Shown: piece by piece, positions 44,796 to 52,460 of the stretch
Layout: every line of letters starts with the position of its first letter
How positions within the stretch are numbered: position 1 is the first letter of the stretch
Assembly: GCA_943788365.1 (NCBI GenBank)
Contig: CALSPZ010000001.1
Location: 558,001 to 622,000 of the forward strand
From: CAJQGY01 sp905478015
GTDB lineage: Bacteria; Pseudomonadota; Gammaproteobacteria; Magnimaribacterales; D2472
DNA: 64,000 bases
Direction: 5' to 3'
The notes under the pieces: model-generated
The model's database searches: none
What the model saw: the letters and a program-made list of their open reading frames with translations, nothing else
Told to the model about the DNA's origin: nothing
Translations under genes and position numbers: made by a program

Positions 44796-45874
44796 TAGAT
44801 TTCTCTGGCATCAATGAGGTTTTTGCCTTTAATTGATTTTTTTAATTTTCCTACTAATTGCCCACAAGCTCCATCAATCGCATCGCCTCTTGTCACCCTT
44901 AAAGTTGTAATAAAACCTTTTTTTACAAGGACTTCTTTAAAACTTTGTATGTTAGTCATACTAGATCTTTTATAATTTGAACCATCGAAAGGGTTAAATG
45001 GAATTAGGTTAATTTTACAGGACAAGCCTGAAAGTAGTTTGCACAAGTCATAAGCTAAGTCTTTGGAGTCATTTATGCCATCTATAAGAATATACTCTAT
45101 TGTAATGTTGCGTTTACCATCATAAAAAGAAATATAATCCTTACAGGATTTAATCAATTTTTCTATTGGGTATTTTTTATTGATAGGGACTATCTCATCT
45201 CTCAACTTATTGTTAGGGGCATGTAAAGATATTGCCAAGGATACATCTACATTATTTGGAATATTATCAATCTGAGGGACTATTCCAGATGTGCTAATTG
45301 TTATTCTTTTTCTTGATAGTCCATAACCCATTTGATCCTTCATAATCTTTGCAGATTCAATAACTGGATTAAAATTCAGAAGAGGTTCTCCCATACCCAT
45401 AAATACAACATTAGTAATGGGTGTTTTTTCATCATCTCCAAAATTTGCTAACCATAATTGGCCAATAATTTCATCAGAAGTGAGATTTTTTTCAAATCCT
45501 TGTGCTCCTGTAGCACAGAAAGTACATTGCAAAGCACAACCAGCTTGGGAAGAAATGCATAGAGTGGCTCTCTTTTTTTCTGGTATTCTCACCATCTCAA
45601 TCATCGTTCCAGAGTCAAGCTTGATTAAATATTTCTTAGTTCCTTCTGGTGATAAATATGATTCTTCAATTAGTGGAGGTTTGATATAGGCAACTTCTTT
45701 TAATTTAGCTCTAAGGAGCTTATTAAAATCAGTCATTTTATCAAAATCAATAATGCCTTTTTGATGTATCCATTTTAATAACTGTTTAGCACGAAAAGAA
45801 GGCTCTTCAAGAGATCTAAAAAAATCTTCTAGAGATTCTAGAGAGCAACCAAGAAGATTCTTTTTTTTGATCAA
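44795..45874 (-). CDS. rlmN: Dual-specificity 23S rRNA/tRNA adenine-C2 methyltransferase RlmN
   Basis: Radical-SAM enzyme methylating A2503 of 23S rRNA and A37 of some tRNAs. Cluster cysteines C113, C117 and C120 (AGCALQCTFCATGAQG); methyl-carrying cysteine near the C-terminus in GACGQLVG. The 359-residue length is normal. The start is TTG 45872-45874, three bases after the ndk stop, with a weak ribosome site, so it is probably coupled to ndk. It shares the Cfr fold but its context is RlmN. Confidence 0.95.
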   Translation of the reverse strand: MIKKKNLLGCSLESLEDFFRSLEEPSFRAKQLLKWIHQKGIIDFDKMTDFNKLLRAKLKEVAYIKPPLIEESYLSPEGTKKYLIKLDSGTMIEMVRIPEKKRATLCISSQAGCALQCTFCATGAQGFEKNLTSDEIIGQLWLANFGDDEKTPITNVVFMGMGEPLLNFNPVIESAKIMKDQMGYGLSRKRITISTSGIVPQIDNIPNNVDVSLAISLHAPNNKLRDEIVPINKKYPIEKLIKSCKDYISFYDGKRNITIEYILIDGINDSKDLAYDLCKLLSGLSCKINLIPFNPFDGSNYKRSSMTNIQSFKEVLVKKGFITTLRVTRGDAIDGACGQLVGKLKKSIKGKNLIDAREI

Positions 45875-45877
45875 AAT

Positions 45878-46303
45878 TTAAATTGACATTATTTCTTCTT
45901 TATTGAAAAAATAGTCTATCTCCCTTGCTGCGCTTTCTGGTGAATCTGAGCCATGTACAGCATTAGCATCAATACTATTAGCAAAGTCAGCCCTTATTGT
46001 TCCAGTTGCTGCTTCTTTGGGATTAGTACTTCCCATTAATTCTCTATTTTTAAGAACTGCATTTTCGCCCTCTAAAACTTGAACAAAAACAGGCCCTGAG
46101 GTCATAAATTTTTTAAGATCTTCAAAAAAAGGTCTTCCCTCATGCTCAGCATAGAAACCAGATGCTAGTGAATCGTCAAGCTGTATTAATTTGGCAGCTA
46201 CTATTTTAAGATTGTTATCTTCAAATCTTGATATTATTTTTCCAATTACATTTTTTGAAACTGCATCAGGTTTTATAATTGATAGTGTTCTTTCTTTTGA
46301 CAT
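45878..46303 (-). CDS. ndk: Nucleoside diphosphate kinase
   Basis: Transfers the terminal phosphate among nucleoside triphosphates. The 141 residues contain KPDAVSKNVIGKIISRFE and the phospho-histidine motif NAVHGSDSPESA. An AAGGAT ribosome site lies six bases before the ATG, and a TATAAT in the iscX-ndk gap may give it its own promoter. Confidence 0.98.
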   Translation of the reverse strand: MSKERTLSIIKPDAVSKNVIGKIISRFEDNNLKIVAAKLIQLDDSLASGFYAEHEGRPFFEDLKKFMTSGPVFVQVLEGENAVLKNRELMGSTNPKEAATGTIRADFANSIDANAVHGSDSPESAAREIDYFFNKEEIMSI

Positions 46304-46333
46304 TTTGTATCCTTAAGTTAAAAAATTTTGGGT

Positions 46334-46339
46334 ATTATA
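46334..46339 (-). promoter_or_regulatory. Candidate -10 box for ndk
   Basis: TATAAT on the minus strand in the 42-base gap between iscX and ndk, about 30 bases before the ndk ATG. The -35 region would fall in the end of iscX and has no clear consensus. Confidence 0.4.
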
Positions 46340-46345
46340 TGAGAG

Positions 46346-46549
46346 TTATTCAAATTCTTCTATCCATAACATCTGAATTGCTTCTAATATTTTTTCATTA
46401 GATTTTTTTGGATCGCCAACAAAATTATCAAGACTACATATTTTGCTATGTAAATCAGGAAATGATATCCATTGAGGGTCTATCTCAGGATACTTGTCTG
46501 CTAGTAAAATTGAGATCTCATACACTTCTGACCATTCTAATTCATGCAT
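46346..46549 (-). CDS. iscX: Fe-S assembly protein IscX
   Basis: Small acidic protein of 67 residues (E. coli 66) that binds IscS and iron and tunes cluster assembly. The pattern WSEVYEISILLADKYPEIDP and the ending EAIQMLWIEE are diagnostic. It is the last gene of the isc operon and follows fdx by one base. Confidence 0.95.
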   Translation of the reverse strand: MHELEWSEVYEISILLADKYPEIDPQWISFPDLHSKICSLDNFVGDPKKSNEKILEAIQMLWIEEFE

Positions 46550-46550
46550 T

Positions 46551-46889
46551 TTAATGATCCTCTGATACCTGATTGATATTGTATCTTGGCAACTCTACCT
46601 CTAGATCATCATTGATTGCTATAGCTTGACAACTCAATCTAGATGTTTGTTCTAGCCCCCAAGCTTTGTCTAGAAGATCTTCTTCCGTATCATTTGCATC
46701 ATCTAATGAATTAAATCCCTTTCTAACTACTATATGACACGTCGTACAGGCACATGACATTTCGCAGGCGTGCTCAATCTTAATATTATTTCTCAAGGCT
46801 GCTTCGCATACTGTTTCACCTGGGCGGCTCTCAATAGTAATACCGTTTGGGCATATTTCATGATGAGGTAATATTTTAATTTTTGGCAT
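46551..46889 (-). CDS. fdx: [2Fe-2S] ferredoxin of the isc system
   Basis: Adrenodoxin-type ferredoxin that feeds electrons to IscS/IscU. The ATG at 46887-46889, two bases after the iscA stop, gives 112 residues starting MPKIKILPH as in E. coli Fdx; a longer frame to 46946 would overlap iscA and is not favoured. Cluster cysteines are C42, C48, C51 and C87 (ACEMSCACTTCH; LSCQA). hscB and hscA, which lie between iscA and fdx in most gammaproteobacteria, are absent here. Confidence 0.95.
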   Translation of the reverse strand: MPKIKILPHHEICPNGITIESRPGETVCEAALRNNIKIEHACEMSCACTTCHIVVRKGFNSLDDANDTEEDLLDKAWGLEQTSRLSCQAIAINDDLEVELPRYNINQVSEDH

Positions 46890-46890
46890 A

Positions 46891-47232
46891 CTAAATAGTG
46901 AAGCTTTCACCACACCCACATATAGCTTTAGCATTTGGGTTAACAAACTTTATACCTTTATTTAAGCCATCTTCAGAATAGTCAACTAAAGTACCTGATA
47001 AAAGCTTGAGGCTTGTCTCATCAACATAGATATTGCATCCATTTTCTCTAAATACATGATCATTTTGATCAATATCGTCTACAAAATCAAAAACATACTC
47101 ATATCCACTGCAGCCTGCTTCCTTTACACCAATTCTAACCCCATCTCCATAACCACGGTGATTAAGACTAATACGAAAATGATTTATGGCCTTATCAGAA
47201 AATGAAATAGCCTTAGGATTGAACTCTTGCAT
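46891..47232 (-). CDS. iscA: A-type Fe-S carrier IscA
   Basis: Carrier or iron donor in cluster assembly, 113 residues. The three conserved cysteines are C41 (KEAGCSGYEY), C105 and C107 (CGCGESF). It follows iscU by two bases and is followed directly by fdx. Confidence 0.96.
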   Translation of the reverse strand: MQEFNPKAISFSDKAINHFRISLNHRGYGDGVRIGVKEAGCSGYEYVFDFVDDIDQNDHVFRENGCNIYVDETSLKLLSGTLVDYSEDGLNKGIKFVNPNAKAICGCGESFTI

Positions 47233-47234
47233 TA

Positions 47235-47639
47235 CTATTGCTTTGATTCATAATCTTCGATTGCTTGACGGATTGAATCTTCAGCTAATACAGAGCAATG
47301 AATCTTTATAGGAGGTAGCTCAAGAGCCTCTACGATTTCAATATTTTTGATTGCTTTTGCTTCTTCTAAAGTTTTTCCTATTAACATCTCTACCAACTCA
47401 CTAGATGATGCAATAGCAGATCCGCAACCATAGGTTTTAAATTTAACATCTTTGATAATATGAGAATTCCCTTTAGGCTCACATTTAATTTGAAGCTTCA
47501 TAACATCACCACATGCAGGAGCCCCTACCATTCCAGTTCCAACATTCAGCTCAGCAGGATCAAATCTACCAACTTTGAATGCTTGGGGATTATTTAAAGT
47601 GTCCTCAAATTTATCTACAACTTTTTTAGAATATGCCAT
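47235..47639 (-). CDS. iscU: Fe-S cluster scaffold IscU
   Basis: Scaffold on which clusters are built. The ATG at 47637-47639 gives MAYSKKVVDKFED (134 residues); the open frame to 47678 would overlap iscS and is not needed. Ligands are C43 and D45 (GAPACGDVM), C72 (TYGCGSAIASSS) and C115 (IHCSVLAED). The chaperone-recognition motif LPPVK reads LPPIK (108-112), so it is essentially kept although hscBA is absent from the operon. There is a short insert near residues 17-27 relative to E. coli. Confidence 0.97.
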   Translation of the reverse strand: MAYSKKVVDKFEDTLNNPQAFKVGRFDPAELNVGTGMVGAPACGDVMKLQIKCEPKGNSHIIKDVKFKTYGCGSAIASSSELVEMLIGKTLEEAKAIKNIEIVEALELPPIKIHCSVLAEDSIRQAIEDYESKQ

Positions 47640-47649
47640 TTTAATTACC

Positions 47650-48873
47650 TCAGTGTGTTTTCCATTCAACTGTGTCAAGATCTATTCCATCGAGATGCAT
47701 TTCCCAAAGAGGAGATAGTTCTCTTAATCTCTCAACAACATTTTTTAATATTGAAAGTGTTTCCAATACCTCATCTTCATTAGTAAACCTTCCAAAGGAA
47801 AATCGTATTGAACTATGAGCTAGTTCATCTTTTCTTCCCAAGGCCCTAAGAACATATGATGGCTCTAGACTTGCAGATGTGCATGCTGAGCCAGATGATA
47901 CAGCTATATCTTTTAAGCCCATTATAAGCGACTCTCCCTCAACAAAATTAAAACTTACATTTAATATATTTGGAACTTTGTTTTCAACATCGCCATTCAA
48001 ATAAACATGTTCTATATTATTTACTTCATCTAAGAACATATCATGGAATTTTTTAATTTTATCTATGTCATTTTGCATGTCTTCTTTGGCAATTCTGAAA
48101 GCTTCTCCCATTCCAACTAGCTGATGAGTTGGGAGCGTGCCAGATCTCATGCCTCTCTCATGACCTCCGCCATGTATTTGTGCTTCTATTCTAACTCTAG
48201 GTTTCCTTCTCACAAATAATGCTCCAACTCCTTTGGGGCCATATGTTTTATGAGCAGAAAAAGACATAAGGTCTACTGGTAACTCTTTTAAATCAATATC
48301 AACTTTGCCAGTACTTTGGGCAGCATCTACATGAAAAAATATACCTTTTTCCCTTGTAACTCTTCCTATGCCTTCAATATTATTCAATGTTCCTAGTTCA
48401 TTATTTATATGCATAATTGAGACTAATATAGTTGAATCTTTTATTGCATTGCTAACGGCTTCTGGAGTAATAATTCCACCTTCATTTGGTTCTAAGTAAG
48501 TAACCTCAAAGCCATCACGCTCAAGTTGTCTACATGGATCTAAAACAGCTTTGTGCTCTATTTTTGAGGTAATAATATGATTACCTTTGGTTTTGTAGAA
48601 CTTAGCAATACCTTTTACAGCTAAGTTGTCAGCCTCTGTAGCCCCGGAAGTCCAAACAATCTCTCTAGGATCACAATTAACAAGGTTTGCTACATGAGAC
48701 CTTGCTTCTTCAACAGCCTCGTCTGCCTTCCATCCGAAACGGTGCGACCTCGATGCTGGATTACCAAACTCCCCATCGGGTGTTAAGAATTCCATCATTC
48801 TTTTTGCCACTCTGGGGTCAACTGGAGTTGTCGAGGCGTAATCAAGATAAATGGTGTTATTTTTTTCTTTCAT
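47650..48873 (-). CDS. iscS: Cysteine desulfurase IscS
   Basis: PLP enzyme supplying sulfur for Fe-S clusters and tRNA thiolation. The 407 residues begin IYLDYASTTPVDPRV. PLP lysine K209 (SAHKTYGPKG); persulfide cysteine C331 in GSACTSASLEPSYVLRALG. The long mobile loop marks the IscS/NifS class I group. It follows iscR by two bases. Confidence 0.98.
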   Translation of the reverse strand: MKEKNNTIYLDYASTTPVDPRVAKRMMEFLTPDGEFGNPASRSHRFGWKADEAVEEARSHVANLVNCDPREIVWTSGATEADNLAVKGIAKFYKTKGNHIITSKIEHKAVLDPCRQLERDGFEVTYLEPNEGGIITPEAVSNAIKDSTILVSIMHINNELGTLNNIEGIGRVTREKGIFFHVDAAQSTGKVDIDLKELPVDLMSFSAHKTYGPKGVGALFVRRKPRVRIEAQIHGGGHERGMRSGTLPTHQLVGMGEAFRIAKEDMQNDIDKIKKFHDMFLDEVNNIEHVYLNGDVENKVPNILNVSFNFVEGESLIMGLKDIAVSSGSACTSASLEPSYVLRALGRKDELAHSSIRFSFGRFTNEDEVLETLSILKNVVERLRELSPLWEMHLDGIDLDTVEWKTH

Positions 48874-48875
48874 TT

Positions 48876-49310
48876 TTACTTTATTTCTTTAAGTTTTATA
48901 TATGGGCTATCAACTGAATTAACAAGACTGCTTAATGTAATTTTTGTTAAATAATTATCTACTAAATCATTTAAATCATTCCATAAATTATGTGTTTTAC
49001 ATTTTTTTCCGTCTTGACAAGTAAAGCTACCATGGCAATTTGTTGCATCTAAATCTTCATCAACGGCGTCCATAATCTCTTTAATAGTTATTTTATTTAG
49101 ATCTTTAGCATAAGCATAACCACCATTTCTTCCTCTTACGCTTTTAACAATTCCAGCAATTCTAAGTTTTCTGAATAACTGTTCTAGGTAAGAGATTTCT
49201 ATATTTTGATTATTGGAAATATCAGTTAGAGACACTGGTGCTGTATTATATAGAGCACCTAGCTCTGTTAGAGCGCTAACAGCATATTTGCTTTTTGTAG
49301 TAAGTTTCAC
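48876..49310 (-). CDS. iscR: Rrf2-family regulator IscR
   Basis: [2Fe-2S] regulator of the isc operon. Winged helix in residues 1-80 (MKLTTKSKYAVSAL; FRKLRIAGIVKSVRGRNGGY). The cluster ligands fall at C92, C98, C104 and H107, the same numbering as E. coli IscR. Length 144 (E. coli 162), so the C-terminal tail is shorter. It starts at GTG 49308-49310. The promoter predicts transcription starting at that G, so the message may be leaderless; no ribosome site is seen. By family knowledge it represses its own operon when carrying a cluster. Confidence 0.96.
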   Translation of the reverse strand: MKLTTKSKYAVSALTELGALYNTAPVSLTDISNNQNIEISYLEQLFRKLRIAGIVKSVRGRNGGYAYAKDLNKITIKEIMDAVDEDLDATNCHGSFTCQDGKKCKTHNLWNDLNDLVDNYLTKITLSSLVNSVDSPYIKLKEIK

Positions 49311-49316
49311 GCATGG

Positions 49317-49344
49317 ATTATAAATACCTGACTAATTTAGTCAA
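49317..49344 (-). promoter_or_regulatory. iscR operon promoter
   Basis: On the minus strand, TTGACT (-35, 49339-49344) and TATAAT (-10, 49317-49322) are separated by 16 bases. The -10 box ends six bases before the iscR GTG, so the predicted transcription start coincides with the start codon. The -35 box overlaps the purC stop codon and lies within the IscR operator. Confidence 0.75.
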
Positions 49345-49348
49345 GTAT
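49324..49348 (-). promoter_or_regulatory. Type 1 IscR operator
   Basis: A 25-base near-palindrome (ATACTTGACT-AAATT-AGTCAGGTAT) fits every position of the published type 1 IscR consensus (ATASYYGACT, RWWWY, AGTCRRSTAT) that I recall from E. coli work. It covers the spacer and -35 box of the iscR promoter and encodes the last codons and stop of purC. This supports cluster-dependent self-repression. Confidence 0.85.
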
Positions 49349-50059
49349 GATGTTCATTCCCAATCTGTCAGCAACTTGATGATAGGATTCAACAACGTCT
49401 CCAAGGCCTTCTCTAAATCTATCCTTATCCATCTTCTTACCAGTTTCAACGTCCCATAACCTGCATCCATCTGGAGTGAACTCATCTGCAAGGATAATTT
49501 TATTTCCATCTAAAAGGCCAAACTCAACTTTAAAATCAACCAATATTAGACCAGAGTCTAAAAATAGTTTTGAGAGGACATTATTTATTTTATAAGTAAG
49601 TTTTTTCATTTGATCAATGTGGACCTGGTTTGCCCAGCCAAATGATATTATATGCTCATCATTTATTAATGGATCTCCTAAATCATCATCTTTTAAAAAA
49701 AATTCAAAAAGCGGTGACTCTAAAACTAGACCGTCTTCTGTTCCAAGTCTTCTACATATTGATCCAGAGGCTATATTTCTAATAACACATTCAATCGGAA
49801 ACATTTCAAGCCTATGAACTAGCGAATCAGTCTGATTGATCACTTTTATATGATGAGTGGGAACATCATTACTTTCCAAATGGTCAAGAATAAAAGCATT
49901 GAATTGATTATTAACTGCACCCTTACCCAACAATGCCTCTTTTTTCTTTCCATCAAAAGCAGAAGTATCATCTCTAAAATTCATAATTAAGTGCTTTTCG
50001 TTATCTGTGGTAAATAATGACTTAGCCTTGCCGGATGTTATTTCTTTTATTTTATTCAT
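49337..50059 (-). CDS. purC: Phosphoribosylaminoimidazole-succinocarboxamide synthase
   Basis: SAICAR synthase of purine biosynthesis, 240 residues (E. coli 237). It begins ITSGKAKSLFTTDNEKHLIM, with FRDDTSAFDGKK and the substrate loop RNIASGSICRRLG, and the second signature ILVDFKVEFG with LADEFTPDGCRLWD. Its start overlaps the bamC stop by one base; the bamC-purC pair is usual in gammaproteobacteria. Its 3' end carries the iscR operator. Confidence 0.97.
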   Translation of the reverse strand: MNKIKEITSGKAKSLFTTDNEKHLIMNFRDDTSAFDGKKKEALLGKGAVNNQFNAFILDHLESNDVPTHHIKVINQTDSLVHRLEMFPIECVIRNIASGSICRRLGTEDGLVLESPLFEFFLKDDDLGDPLINDEHIISFGWANQVHIDQMKKLTYKINNVLSKLFLDSGLILVDFKVEFGLLDGNKIILADEFTPDGCRLWDVETGKKMDKDRFREGLGDVVESYHQVADRLGMNIILD

Positions 50060-51036
50060 TAGTTTAATAATTCGTTAATTTTTGATAATAGCTGTTCAGA
50101 TTCGTCTATATTACCATTTAATGATTTGGCACGAACATAAGTTTTATTGTTTTTTTGGCTGATTATTACTTCAAATTGTGAATCTTTATTAAAGTCTGAT
50201 TCTTTTTGAGAATTTCCGAAACCAAGAAATGAAAACATTCCCTCTTCCTCTTCCAAACCATAACTTACAAAAAATATTCCATTTGATCTGTCTCTATCAT
50301 TTGAAACAATATTCCCACTTGCAAGAGCTTTACTTACAGATGACCATGCTCTATCAAAGTTTAAATCTAACTCGATAATAGTTTGGCCATTCTCAGTAAA
50401 AATATTTGCTTTTTTTCTTTCATTAAGATTTTGAGCTGCCAATGATGTACCAGTAAATATATCGACAGATTCTGCTAGGTACTCAACAACTCTCCCCAGT
50501 TCTGATTGAATAAATTCCGGATTGCTAACGATTTCGTTAGATTCTTTGCTAATTTGATTTAAAAATATTTCAGAGGAGGACTCTTTTATGCCATGTTCAA
50601 TTTTCATCTCCAATTCAAACTGCTCATTGAAGTCAATTCTAATTACTCCGCTATCTGGATCAGCGCTTAAAATTGTATATATTGAAGTATCCCAATAATT
50701 TTTTGATATAGGCCATGTTGTTGACGGAAGTGTTTCTATATAAACCCACATTAACTCTCCTAATCTACGTAATTGAACTGAGCTTTCACCTCCAGATGAA
50801 AATATTTGTCTTGGTTTGGGAATATCTAAATCTTTTTCAACTTCAAAAGCGCTGAAATAAGGATAGTGATTATCTGAATTTGGACTAGAAAGTCCTTCAG
50901 GAGTTATTATTGGTGCTTCTGATGTTTCTTCAAGAAATTCATATTCATTTGTTGGAAAGTACCCCTCTGGCCCAGTTAGCCATGCGCATGATGAACATGT
51001 GATTAAAATTAATAATAATTTTGTACTTTTGATCAT
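50059..51036 (-). CDS. bamC: Outer-membrane assembly lipoprotein BamC
   Basis: Accessory lipoprotein of the BAM complex, 325 residues. The N-terminal signal ends in a Cys-containing stretch (LITCSSC); the lipidated residue is C14 or C17. The unstructured N-terminus is followed by two helix-grip domains typical of the NlpB family (about 90-210 and 215-320). Conservation is low, but the position between dapA and purC is diagnostic. The start overlaps dapA by four bases. Confidence 0.85.
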   Translation of the reverse strand: MIKSTKLLLILITCSSCAWLTGPEGYFPTNEYEFLEETSEAPIITPEGLSSPNSDNHYPYFSAFEVEKDLDIPKPRQIFSSGGESSVQLRRLGELMWVYIETLPSTTWPISKNYWDTSIYTILSADPDSGVIRIDFNEQFELEMKIEHGIKESSSEIFLNQISKESNEIVSNPEFIQSELGRVVEYLAESVDIFTGTSLAAQNLNERKKANIFTENGQTIIELDLNFDRAWSSVSKALASGNIVSNDRDRSNGIFFVSYGLEEEEGMFSFLGFGNSQKESDFNKDSQFEVIISQKNNKTYVRAKSLNGNIDESEQLLSKINELLN

Positions 51037-51920
51037 AAGATTTTTAATTCCTTTAATGTAGACATAATTTTATTGTGATAAGTTTCATTTAAATTAGTTA
51101 ATGGCAAACGTATCTTTTCATTAATATAACCCATTTGCGATAGCATCCATTTTACTGGAATTGGGTTAGATTCCACAAATAGAAATTTGAGTAGATCTTC
51201 ATATATATCATTTTCTTTCTTAGCTCTTTCATAGTTCCCTGAAATTGAATTTAAACATATTGAAGATATCTTCTCAGGAATTATATTAGCAGCTACCGAA
51301 ATAACACCTGAGGCTCCAAGCTGCATACTATCTAAAAATGTTGGATCGTCGCCTGAAAGAATAGAGAAATTTTTGCTGTCTTTAGTAAGCTCAACCAGAT
51401 CTTTTATTCTGTTCATATCGTCCAAAGCTTCTTTGATGCCTATTATATTTCTGTGTTCAGCGAGAGTTTTTGCTGTTTGTGGGAGAAGATCACATGCAGT
51501 TCTTGATGGAACATTGTATAAGATTTGTGATATATCCACTTTATTAGCAATAGCCGTATAGTGAAGAATCAAGCCTTCTTGTGTTGGTTTGTTATAGTAT
51601 GGAGTAACTAAAAGAGCGGCATCTGCTCCAAGATTTTTAGATTCAAGCGTTAGATCTATTGCTTCCTGAGTTGAATTACCTCCAGACCCAGCAATTATAG
51701 GAATTCTATTCCCCGAGGTTTCAACGCTATATTTAATTACATCTAAGTGCTCTTGGATGCTTAATGTTGATGATTCTCCAGTTGTCCCAACTGAAACTAT
51801 TCCGCTCGTCCCACTTTCTATATGCCAATTAATCAACTTCTTTAATGACTCATAGTCAACCTCACCACTTTCAAGCATTGGTGTTACTAATGCGACAAAA
51901 CTTCCCTTTAAAACTTGCAT
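51033..51920 (-). CDS. dapA: 4-hydroxy-tetrahydrodipicolinate synthase
   Basis: Condenses pyruvate with aspartate semialdehyde for lysine and peptidoglycan DAP. ATG 51918-51920 is used (295 residues); a TTG one codon upstream extends the frame but is less likely. Motifs: SVGTTGESSTLS, the proton-relay tyrosine in LYNVPSRT, and the Schiff-base lysine in GIKEALDDM. It competes with Hom for the same substrate. gcvR, found between dapA and bcp in E. coli, is absent; bcp is divergent instead. Confidence 0.97.
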   Translation of the reverse strand: MQVLKGSFVALVTPMLESGEVDYESLKKLINWHIESGTSGIVSVGTTGESSTLSIQEHLDVIKYSVETSGNRIPIIAGSGGNSTQEAIDLTLESKNLGADAALLVTPYYNKPTQEGLILHYTAIANKVDISQILYNVPSRTACDLLPQTAKTLAEHRNIIGIKEALDDMNRIKDLVELTKDSKNFSILSGDDPTFLDSMQLGASGVISVAANIIPEKISSICLNSISGNYERAKKENDIYEDLLKFLFVESNPIPVKWMLSQMGYINEKIRLPLTNLNETYHNKIMSTLKELKIL

Positions 51921-51989
51921 CAAATATATTTTCAGTAAAAAATAGGACTATACACTATTTAAAACAAAATCTTATACAAAGGAATTCAA

Positions 51990-52460
51990 ATGACTAAAAA
52001 ACTACTAGGTAAAAAAGCTCCAAACTTTAAAGCAGATTGCACTGGAAACAATGTATTTGGAAGAGATGATTTCAAAGGTAAAAATCTAGTTCTTTATTTT
52101 TATCCTAAAGATAGCACTCCAGGATGCACAACTGAAGGTCAGAATTTTAGAGATTTATATGAAGAATTTAAATCTAATAACACTGAAATTCTTGGTGTAT
52201 CAAGAGAATCTATAAAATCGCATGAAAATTTTAAACAGAAGCAATCTTTCCCTTTTGAGCTGCTATCAGATCCTGATGAAAAAGTATGTAAAGCATTCGA
52301 TGTCATGAAATTAAAATCAATGTATGGAAGGGAATACATAGGCGTAGATAGGAGTACTTTTATTATTAATAAAGATAGTAAATTAATAAAGGAATGGAGA
52401 GGGGTTAAGGTTAAGGGTCATGCAGACGAAGTTCTAGATTTTATTAAAAATTTAGATTAA
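51990..52460 (+). CDS. bcp: Thioredoxin-dependent peroxiredoxin (Bcp/PrxQ type)
   Basis: Reduces hydroperoxides. The 156 residues carry the peroxidatic cysteine C46 in YPKDSTPGCTTEG. The resolving cysteine five residues later, present in E. coli Bcp, is replaced by Gln (Q51), so this is a 1-Cys-type or uses another cysteine (C17 or the one in EKVCKAFD). An AAAGGA ribosome site precedes the ATG. The stop overlaps the convergent perM stop by four bases. Confidence 0.93.
   Translation: MTKKLLGKKAPNFKADCTGNNVFGRDDFKGKNLVLYFYPKDSTPGCTTEGQNFRDLYEEFKSNNTEILGVSRESIKSHENFKQKQSFPFELLSDPDEKVCKAFDVMKLKSMYGREYIGVDRSTFIINKDSKLIKEWRGVKVKGHADEVLDFIKNLD

Noticed and set aside
46890..46946. Longer N-terminus for ferredoxin
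   Set aside because: It would overlap iscA; the ATG at 46887-46889 reproduces the family start and the cluster cysteine numbering.
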